From positions 5,556,411 to 5,616,410 of the forward strand of contig NC_087064.1 of NCBI RefSeq assembly GCF_963678635.1: DNA of 60,000 bases, read 5' to 3'. The stretch is from Symsagittifera roscoffensis. Lineage: Eukaryota; Xenacoelomorpha; Acoela; Convolutidae. The notes beneath the pieces are model-generated. The model made no database searches. It had not been told where the DNA came from and worked only from the letters and a program-made list of their open reading frames with translations. The position numbers and the translations under genes were made by a program. Below are positions 51,826-60,000 of the stretch, piece after piece; positions within the stretch are counted from its first letter, which is position 1; the number at the start of each line of letters is the position of its first letter.

Positions 51826-51836
51826 CGGCCGACGTC
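51826..51836 (+). repeat. 11-bp direct repeat, right edge of C
   Basis: CGGCCGACGTC, identical to 38996-39006; after it, B's gag continues. Confidence 0.7.
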
Positions 51837-54261
51837 GGACAAGACGTCGGACAAAAGACAAACCGTAGACGTCGGAAGAGCACGAACATTTGGGACAGTG
51901 AGCACGAAGGCGACAGAAGCCGACCCAATGGAAGAACAAGCCAGAAAGGAAGCGACAGCCGGAAACAAGACAGCGGCTGATCATGAAACAGCCACCCTTG
52001 AGCTTGGAGACCTGATGACAAAACTAAATCAGATCGACAAGAAACTGAAGTACAGTGAGGAAGATAGAGACTTAATAAGGAAAGAGTTGAAATACAACAA
52101 ACACGAGTATCTGAATAGTTATTTTAACCTGGCTAAGGCGACAGACGAGAGACTCCAGCAGATGTCGGACAAGGTAGATGCCACTAATGAAGAACGAGAT
52201 AAGAACATCAAAAAAGATATGCAACAGTTGAAAAACCGATATGATGATGTCAACAGCCAATTAGGTAGCCTGGAAAAGAGAATGGACATAATGAACAGGA
52301 ATCAGGCCGAAAGTTCGTGTGCAATACAGGCGAAGTTGGATGCAATCTTGAGAAATTCTACCTCACAAGAAGGACCGGCAGCGGATCGCACGCAAGGCAC
52401 CAGAGTTGACTTTGTGGAACCACAAAGGGGCAAACGGCAACCGACACCGTTGCCCTTAACCCGGGACACGGTGAGCATAGCACCAACAGCTGCTAAAACG
52501 ATCATGAAGAATGGAACGTCAAGTACAACGACTGGCCCGGGGGACTCAACAGCTAACAGCAACGCAGGTCCGGATGCGATGACATGGGCAAGCAATTGGG
52601 AGATGATGAACAGGACTCTAGAGGCCTTCGCCACGAGGAACACTGACTCGAGCGATAGGAGGGACGGAAAATCAAGAAAAACTTTCAAGAAGCCAAAGGA
52701 ATTCAAAGACGACTCCGATGGATGCATCGACACTTGGGTGGAAGTGATGAGATTACACCTAGAGCAAGATAAATTAAATGATGAAAGACAAGCATGCACG
52801 GCCATACTCAGCAACTTAGAAGGCACGGCATTAAAATGCGTGGTTGCAAAGAAGGAAGAAGAACGCGACACCGCGGACAAGATCTTCGAGATATTACTGA
52901 ATCGATTCGGGTCAGGCATGAAGGGTCACCAAGCGATGATGCGATTTGAAAAGAGAAGGCAGAGGGACGACGAGTCAATAGATCGGTTCCTAGATGATCT
53001 CGAGAGCTTGAGAAGAAGGAGTGACCCAGAGGAGTCGACAAACAGAAAAAACTTCAGCATTGCCTCGAAGTTCATTGATGGGGTAAAAAGTGATGACTTA
53101 AGGACAATGTTAGCTACATACTACACATTGTCGAAAGACAGCGCACCAACCCCAGAAGAAATGAGACAGAAATCAAGGGAATACATGCTGATGAAGCCCA
53201 AGAAATACTCATATTCGGAAAACAGGAGCACACAGGGGGGAAGCCAACCCCAGAGGTCATCATGGTACAAACCTAGAGATGATATGGACAAGCGCAGATC
53301 ATGCGCGAACTGCGGGTCAGCGGACCACCACGTGGCTGACTGCACAACATACAAACAAGGCATGAAGAGCCTAGGATACGCACCGGATGAGGAGGACATG
53401 AGCCAGATGGAGGAACACGAGTACTATAATGGCTTAATCATCAAGATAGGCGCTAGATGCTTCTTCTGTAACCAGGAGGGGCACTTCAGAATGGATTGTC
53501 CCTTGTTCTGGGAAGCGGTCAAGGACCAGAGTCACCCCAAACATAAGTTGGCATTAGCGGCGGTGCAGAATCAGCGGAACAGGCAAAACGAGTTTGAATC
53601 GAGGAACTTAGGAATACCAAGCACGGAATTGCCAATGAAGACAGTGAAAGCTGTAACACATGTTAATGGTGCGATAGAATCCGCGGCAGGGAGTTCTCTA
53701 GAGATAAATTATGAGAAAGCGGCGACGGAAGCAATTGCCAAAGTGAAACAGGATCTGGCTGCGAAAGAAATAGAGCAACGACTAAAGCTGGAGATCGAAA
53801 AACAGAATTTTAACGAAGCATTAACCGGATCGAACCCAACACCAGAGGCTGTACCAGGCTCAACAAAGACCGGGAATTGTAACACTGTAAAAATGGTGAC
53901 AGGTAAGCCTTTTGGCATATCGAAAATCGGGGCAAGAATAATGTCGATAATCACAGTGGGCGGCCACGAGGTAACCAGAAACTTGAGCGAGCCGAGCGAC
54001 CAGACAATAATGCACATTGACGTGTATGCAGACTATTTGAGTTTAATAAGCCCACAAACGACTACTAGAGCTTTGAGAGCACTACTCACGCAAGGGGGTA
54101 GCAAGTCGGTACGTGTGGATAGCAGATATACTGAAGCTTATGGTCCACACGAGGTGATGCTAAATATAGATGGGATTAACATCTATACCAAGACGATGAT
54201 AACATGTGACGAAGACCTAATTGGACAAATCTACGTAGGGAAAGAAGAATTGAAAGTGTGA
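51837..54261 (+). pseudogene. gag: gag and start of protease region of B
   Basis: Gag resumes after C; the first ATG is 51898 but the frame is open from 51838. Domains (numbered from 51898): coiled coil about 40-130, capsid-like 255-400, zinc knuckles CANCGSADHHVADC near 469 and CFFCNQEGHFRMDC near 521. The frame then runs into pol without the two TGAs seen in A1. It ends at TGA 54259-54261, where A1 has AGA, and stays open in the same frame from 54262. This shows the family Gag-Pol is a single frame. Confidence 0.85.
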
Positions 54262-54279
54262 TCGATTGGACACTGCGCC

Positions 54280-57200
54280 ATGCTTGAAGAAGATGCAATG
54301 CACATCGGGACGGAGGCAGATGTGACAGGGCACGTGCTGGATATAAATGGCAAAAAGACTCAGTTGCGTGGGTTGCTTGACACGGGAGCAGTCTTGAGCG
54401 TCATACCAATCGAAACTTGGGAGAGGATGGGCTTTGACAAAGGTGACTTGATAGACTCGAGAATACGGCTGTCAGCTGCAAACAAAGGGGCCCCTCGGGT
54501 GCTGGGCAGGACGCCGATAATAGCCCTCAATTTGGGGGAACGTAACCTGTGGATGAGCTTTATCGTGGTAGAAAACCTAGATGAATCTGACCAATTCATT
54601 TTGGGCAGAGAATTCATCAGGAATTTCGACGTAACGATTGATCTAAATAACGCAATGTTCAGGATACGGAACCCGGATAGGAGGTACGCAATCAAACCGG
54701 TAAATTTAATAATGGCAAATGAAAACAAAGCACCGGTATTCTTGAGTAGGAGGGTGAGGCTAAAAGCTAATGAAGCGGCAATCGTAAGTTTGAGGATGAA
54801 AAATTACAATGAACTAAGTGACAACAAGCAAGTGTGTATAGTTCCGAATCCTAATAGTCAAAGTGCTGCTGTTTTAGGAAGATCATTTTCGATAACGAAG
54901 AGCGGCCTCTGCGTCAGTGTCTTGTTGAATACCCTTGATATACCGATCACGATACAGAGAGGGAGGAAACAAGGATATGCTTTACCGGTTAAAACTCGAT
55001 ATGAAACAATTGAGAACTCAAAACAAAATGAAGTTGTTGATTGTCCCAATCACAGGGACAAAATTTGTATCTTGAGACGATTGCAGAAAATAAAAGATTC
55101 TTCAGGTCTTATTAAATCACTTAAGTCAGAAACGGATGATGGGCTGTCGAGCTGTTCGAACTTTCCAGAGCGACCCACACTAGATGAAATGCAAAATGAA
55201 AAACCGGTCCTGCCGGAGATTGAACATTTGAGGGGCAAACTGAAAGATGAACAGCTGGAAGCCATCAAGGACGTACTAGAGCGAAACGAGGAAGTTTTTT
55301 CGAGGCATAAGGCGGATATCGGGTGTTGTAATTTCGTTGAACATGAAATAGAACTTGAGGAAAACGCGGTACCACACAGGGAGGGGGCGAGGCGCATGAC
55401 CCCACACAAATCGGACGCGTGTAGAAAAGAGATCGAGACGTTACTAGAGTATGACATGATAGAACCATCCAAGTCACCGTGGGCGTGTGGAGTAGTGATG
55501 GCCAAAAAGAAAGGCGACCAGTTGAGGTTTTGTTGTGACTTTCGATACCTGAACTCCGTCACGGTGAAGGATGCCTATCCCATACCTAGGATTGATGAGA
55601 GCCTCTCGAAGTTAGGTGATGCAAAATTTTTTACGACTCTTGATTTAGGCTCGGCCTTTTGGCAAGTACCACTAAGGAAGCAGGACAGGGACAAGACAGG
55701 GTTTGCCTGCGAGTTGGGTCTGTTTCAATGGACACGGATGCCGTTTGGACTTTGCAATGCCACAGCCACGTTTCAGCGGTTGATGGCACACGCGCTGATA
55801 GGCGTAACGAAGAAATATGGCAACCTGGTAATGTGCTACGTGGATGACGTGGTAATAGCGACGCCAACACTGGACGACCACATTGAGAGACTAGACGAAG
55901 TGTTTGCATGCATGAAGAGGTCGGGGCTAAAGTGTAAACCATCAAAGTGCGAGATACTCAAGGACTCAATAAAATACTTGGGCAGGATGGTAGACAAGCA
56001 TGGCATCAGACCTGATACGGACGCCGTGGAAGCAGTCCTGACCTGGAGATCACCGAAGACAGAGCACCAGTTGATGAGCTTCCTGGGTTTCGCTAACTAT
56101 TATAGAGAATTCATCAAAGGCTATGCAGACAAGGTATACCCGATGCAACAATTAATGAGACACAAGGGCAAGAAGTTCACATGGAACAACGCAGCAGAAG
56201 AGTCATTCCAGAGAATAAAGAAAGAGCTATGTGAGGCACCAGTACTGGGTATGCCGACGGAGAAAGGGATGTACGTGCTGGACACGGATGCGTCGGTAGT
56301 CGCGATTTCTGGGATTCTCCACCAAGAACAGGAATGGAATGGGAAGACAGTCTTGAGACCAATAGCGTACGGGAGCAAAGTCCTGAGTGACACGGAAATG
56401 AAGTACGGAGCACCGAAAGCAGAGATGTTCGCGGTGGTTACCTTTGTCGAGAAATACAGGGCATACCTGGGCAGTGAGCCATTCAAGTTGCGAGTCGACA
56501 ACAGAGCACTGAGCTGGCTGAAAACGTACTCAATGGACCAAAGTTACATTGGGAGGTGGATAGTTCGCCTAGACGGATACAACATGATAATTGAGCACAG
56601 AACGCGAGATAAACATCAGAATGCCGACAGCTTGAGTAAGAAGACGGAGTTCTATGAGAGACAAGAACAAAGAGAAGCAGACAGACCTGAAATCAAAGAT
56701 GGCTTCTCATTCATGGACAAGGAAACGTACGACAGTCTTCCACTCACGAGATGGCTGGACAAGTCAGGCAAACCGATAGAAGATCATCCTGAATTGCCTA
56801 AAGAGCCTCCAGAGAAGACCATCTTGAAGAAGAGCAAGGGGATTCCGATTGAGATTATACTCAAGTCGAAGATCGTGAAGGAGACGCTCAAGGCAAAAGG
56901 CTATGATCTTAACCAAGTGGAAGCAGGAACTGCACAGATAGATGATGACTTAATGAGGTTGCTCGAGAAACTATCAGATGATAAGCCCGTGATCCAAGAG
57001 AAGGGTCAAGAGAAACCGGAATTCACTATACTTCGGAGAAAAGAGACAGTGAACGATATTGACTCATCAAGAGGAAGCGTCACTGACAGCAAAGACGTCG
57101 TGCGGTCACTAGTTGACAAAATCCCCGAAGACATTCTGGAGCAGACCAAGGTTAGGAAAAAGAAAGTGACGTTCAAAGAAGATACTGAACACCTGGGACT

Positions 57201-57930
57201 AGGTCAAGAGTCCGGGGAGTGTTCCAGGTTCACGGAAGAAGGAACCGGAGAAGGAAAGTTGTCCGGGGAGCGTGAAGGATGGGATGAAGACTCGAATGGG
57301 AGCAGCGAAAACCAAGACAGTCTGTGCATGATATTGGCGGAAGAGAAGACAAGGCACCACGACAGGGAGTTACAGACGGATCCATCTTCAGGAACATACA
57401 ACATGGACATACAGGAGATGCGAGGTGGTGTGGAACTTGAGAAAATTGCGGTTGCAAGGAAACCATTCAGGGAACTATCATGCAACTCAAACATCAGAAC
57501 GAATCTGGTGCCAGAAGATGATATGAAAATCGTGAAAAGGATGATATGCGTGAAACTGAGTGATGACATCCACAACCCTGGTGAGATGAATGGACAAATC
57601 ATGGCGCTAAAGGAGCATGTCAAGGCGAGATATAGGCTGTCAGACCTAATAAGAGCCCAGAAGAATGACAAAATGACAAGTAACCTCTCCAAATGGATCC
57701 AGTCGGGGGTCAAGGAGAAGGGGGAACTTGAGGAAGACAGCTACAAGATCTTGAGCCAGTTCTACAAAGAAAAGAAAGACTTACTTTATCACACAGCTGA
57801 GGGGGTGGTAGCGTGCAAGAGGAGAGATGAGGAAAAGATATTACACAAAACAACCTCATCATACTACCACAATTGTACCAGACGGAGGTGCTTTTCAGAT
57901 CACACGACCAGATGGGCCACCAGGGGATAG
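54280..57930 (+). pseudogene. pol: protease, RT, RNase H and linker of B
   Basis: 1216 codons. Retropepsin LLDTGAV (near residue 33); RT with FCCDFRYLN near 417, motif A Asp455 and YVDD from Tyr520; RNase H from about 665 (VLDTDASVVA) to about 790; then a long charged linker. All RT and protease catalytic residues are present. The frame changes near 57845 (LHKTTSSYYHN is no longer native) and integrase continues in the frame beginning 57852. This is the best-preserved enzyme core of the A family in the window. Confidence 0.9.
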
Positions 57931-60000
57931 ACAAAGTACAACAAAGGATACTTCACAGGTTTGATTGGCCAGGAATGAGAAAAGCTTGCGAGAGATGGGT
58001 GAATGCCTGCCTGGCATGTCTCCAGGTAAAAGACCCAAGGAAGATGAAGTTCCCACTCAAGTCCGTTGAGAGCTCGGAGTTCAACGAGGTTGTACAGATA
58101 GACCATCAAAAAATTTGCATGACAGAGTCGGGATATAATCAGATACTGGTTATAATAGATCACTTCACAAAGTTGGCGGAAGCGGTTCCGTGCCAGACAG
58201 CCTCGGCCGAAGAGACATGTGATCATCTGATAACGCATTGGATATCGCGGTATGGTGGTCCAATGACTTTCCAGTCGGACAACGGCAAAGCTTTCGTGGG
58301 GGACTTGACAAAAGAATTGATGAAGAGATCGCACATTGCTCAAGCACACTCGACGACCTATCATCCACAGACCAATGGGTTGGTAGAGAGACAAAACAGG
58401 ACACTGGTTAACATGTTAAGGGTGTACTGCTCAAGATACATGACGGACTGGGACAAATACCTGCCACAGGTAGTAGGAGCCTACAACAGTACACAGCACT
58501 CAACTACGGGCATCAGTCCTTTCATGATGTTGACGGGCAGGGAGAGAGCAATGCCTCTGACATTCTTCTACCCGGAATATGAGGGGAAAAGGACGTCGCC
58601 TCAGGCATACGTGAAAGAAGCGATCAAAAGACAACAGGAGTTGAACGAGCTATGCATGAGGAACACGGCGCAAGCGCAAATGAGGCAACGCAGGAAATAT
58701 GACGAAAAAATATTAAGAGCAAAGCCATATGAAGTGGGCCAATACGTGTGGGTCTTCCAAAATGTAATACCGCCCAAGGGAACAAAGAAACTAATCAAGA
58801 AATGGAGGGGACCATTCATGATAACGGAGGTTCATCAACAAGGACGGTTCTATCGCTTGAGTACTGGGCGAGCGGCACATTATGAAAATCTGAAGCCTCA
58901 CGTCCCGTCCCCGGAGGATTGGTGCATACCGAAGGACATGGAGGGTCTTGAGTACCTGGTGGTAGAGCCAGCGTGTGAAGTGAATGAGAAAGGCACTCGA
59001 GAGAAAAATGATGGTAATGAGAACTTGAGTTTGGACGACAATGAAAAGATAGGATTGGAGTCTGATGCAGGATCATTTGTAGAAGAAGACTGGAACGACC
59101 CGGAGCAAGACGAGGTGCCGAAGTGGATGGAGCCGGATCGACCAACACCACCGGAAACCAGGACTGGCAATCGTAAACGCACCGGCATGAGGTACAACAG
59201 GTACGGGGATGACTTCTTGATCGATAAGATACAGCCAGACAAATTGGGCGAGGAATTACTGAAGGCAGGCGAACTGGAAGCCGGAGAGGAATGGCAGGTC
59301 ATTGACGATGGTGGTAATTATCCGCAGGATGATTACTCGACGCCAGAAGTAGAAACGGATCTCGAACAGAGTGAGATAGAGAGGAGGGAGAACACGAACT
59401 TGAGGATTCTAGAGTGGATGCGTGATGTCAAAGACGAGAGCCGCGAAGGACAAAGCATTCAGCAAGTCGATGTATCAGCAGCAAATTACATGAAGACAGA
59501 GGACCCTCTTTTCGGATGGACGGCAACAGACAGGCCACTGGACATTCCTCAGGACAATTCAGACCCGACAACATCGACGGGGACGTCGATAAATATTTTT
59601 GTCCGGGGAGTGGGGGTAGGACTTACCCACACCGAAAATTTGATGATAAAGAAGCTCAAGGAAGTGAGAGAAACGAGCGAATTGGAACTGGAGGAAGAAG
59701 AGCCAGATCCTACTATAGGTCGGAATTTCAAAACGAAATTCGAAATACCCAATGAATACTCGGAGAACATCATGATAACGGATAGCGACTTCATCCTGTC
59801 AAACAGGACCAGCGCGATCTGCATCACGGCGGACATGAGTTTCAAATCAAGATTGGAAGCTGACTTCAAAAGAGAGTACCAGAATGTAGAGTTTCTGTTC
59901 AGACAGAGACCAGGACTGGGAGGGATGGCAGCGCTTCCACCGTCAGTGGCACAAGTCCCGGGCAAATATCTGTGCTTCCTAGTAACGAGGGTCAATGACA
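57852..60000 (+). pseudogene. pol: integrase, acidic tail and macrodomain-like module of B (partial)
   Basis: An open frame runs from 57852 to the window edge without a stop. It has the integrase zinc finger (HDQMGHQGIDK, ACLAC), the DDE core (QIDHQK; FQSDNGKAF; TNGLVERQN) and the C-terminal region missing from A1 (KPYEVGQYVWVFQN, KKWRGPFMI). An acidic tail follows. From about 59746 comes the macrodomain-like module (SAICITADMSF near 59810, KYLCFLVTR at the edge). Integrase inserts the cDNA; the role of the module is unknown. Confidence 0.85.

Larger units (their letters stand above)
39007..51836 (+). mobile_element. C: retrovirus-like Ty3/gypsy-type element with macrodomain, env and accessory genes
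   Basis: This 12.8-kb element lies inside B's gag. Its base composition is clearly more AT-rich than A/B, and its genes are unrelated in sequence. Order: U5 tail and primer site, leader hairpins, gag, pol (overlapping, -1 frame), antisense gene, internal promoter, env with overlapping spliced accessory gene, polypurine tract, 3' LTR. No 5' LTR is present; only 24 bp precede the primer site. gag, pol and the antisense gene look intact. env has one frame change. Confidence 0.8.
51471..51836 (+). repeat. 3' LTR of C (U3, R and part of U5)
   Basis: It starts TGCTATTGGAATAATTCG after the polypurine tract, contains a TATA promoter, and runs to the 11-bp repeat where B sequence begins. The U5 end expected from the left side (TATAGTATTGCTAG) is absent here. 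The left-end tail 39007-39030 would complete it to about 390 bp. Confidence 0.5.
35152..60000 (+). mobile_element. B: second A-family LTR retrotransposon, 3' end beyond window
   Basis: The 5' LTR, primer site, leader with the same two arrays, and gag-pol match A1 throughout. It is interrupted at 39006/51837 by element C. Outside that insertion I find only one in-frame TGA (54259-54261) and one frame change (about 57845), so it is better preserved than A1. The LTR is clearly diverged from A1's, so it is a separate lineage of the same family. Confidence 0.85.

Noticed and set aside
39007-51836. Element C as a Polinton/Maverick or other DNA transposon because of the hairpin end
   Set aside because: No terminal inverted repeats pair the two edges. 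The content is gag-pol-env with a primer site and polypurine tract.

Overview
This window looks like nuclear DNA of an invertebrate animal; the phylum cannot be fixed from the sequence. It holds no recognisable host gene, tRNA, rRNA or CRISPR array. Almost all of it is retrotransposons inserted into one another. Four signs point to a eukaryote: a non-LTR (LINE) element, LTR retroelements, TATA-type promoters, and a short GT-AG intron.

Layout. (1) The outermost element, A0, is a decayed giant Ty3/gypsy-like LTR element. Its tail ORF (3-2054), 3' UTR (2178-2637, resuming 30126-30548), polypurine tract and 3' LTR (30560-30960, resuming 34747-35151) are visible. (2) A1 (2638-30125, about 27.5 kb) sits inside A0's 3' UTR. 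It has two 896-bp LTRs about 97% identical, a 2.4-kb leader with two tandem arrays and a G-rich tract, a duplicated gag-pol, and three further long ORFs (X, Y, Z). (3) A CR1-like LINE (30961-34746, minus strand) sits inside A0's 3' LTR. (4) B (35152 to beyond 60000) is a second member of the A1 family, inserted in A0's LTR. (5) C (39007-51836) is an unrelated, retrovirus-like element lying inside B's gag. B's gag-pol resumes at 51837 and runs off the window.

The A/B family encodes one fused polyprotein: coiled coil, capsid, two zinc knuckles, protease, RT, RNase H, integrase, and finally a degenerate macrodomain-like module. Downstream, ORF-X carries a coiled coil plus an SGNH/GDSL hydrolase domain. 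ORF-Y and ORF-Z match nothing I recognise, but Z is also present in A0, so it belongs to the family. A1 carries many stops and frameshifts. B is much better preserved.

Element C is the most unusual part. Gag and Pol overlap at a textbook -1 frameshift heptamer. Pol carries a TARG1-type ADP-ribose macrodomain between protease and RT, with the catalytic Lys/Asp pair kept. Between pol and env lies an antisense gene with a 97-nt intron. A separate internal TATA promoter drives env and a spliced accessory gene, which has an acidic activator-like start and a coiled-coil end. The upstream boundary has no LTR: both edges show the same 11-bp direct repeat, as if a one-LTR circle had recombined into B. 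Together, C resembles a complex retrovirus with an antisense gene and a possible self-regulator.
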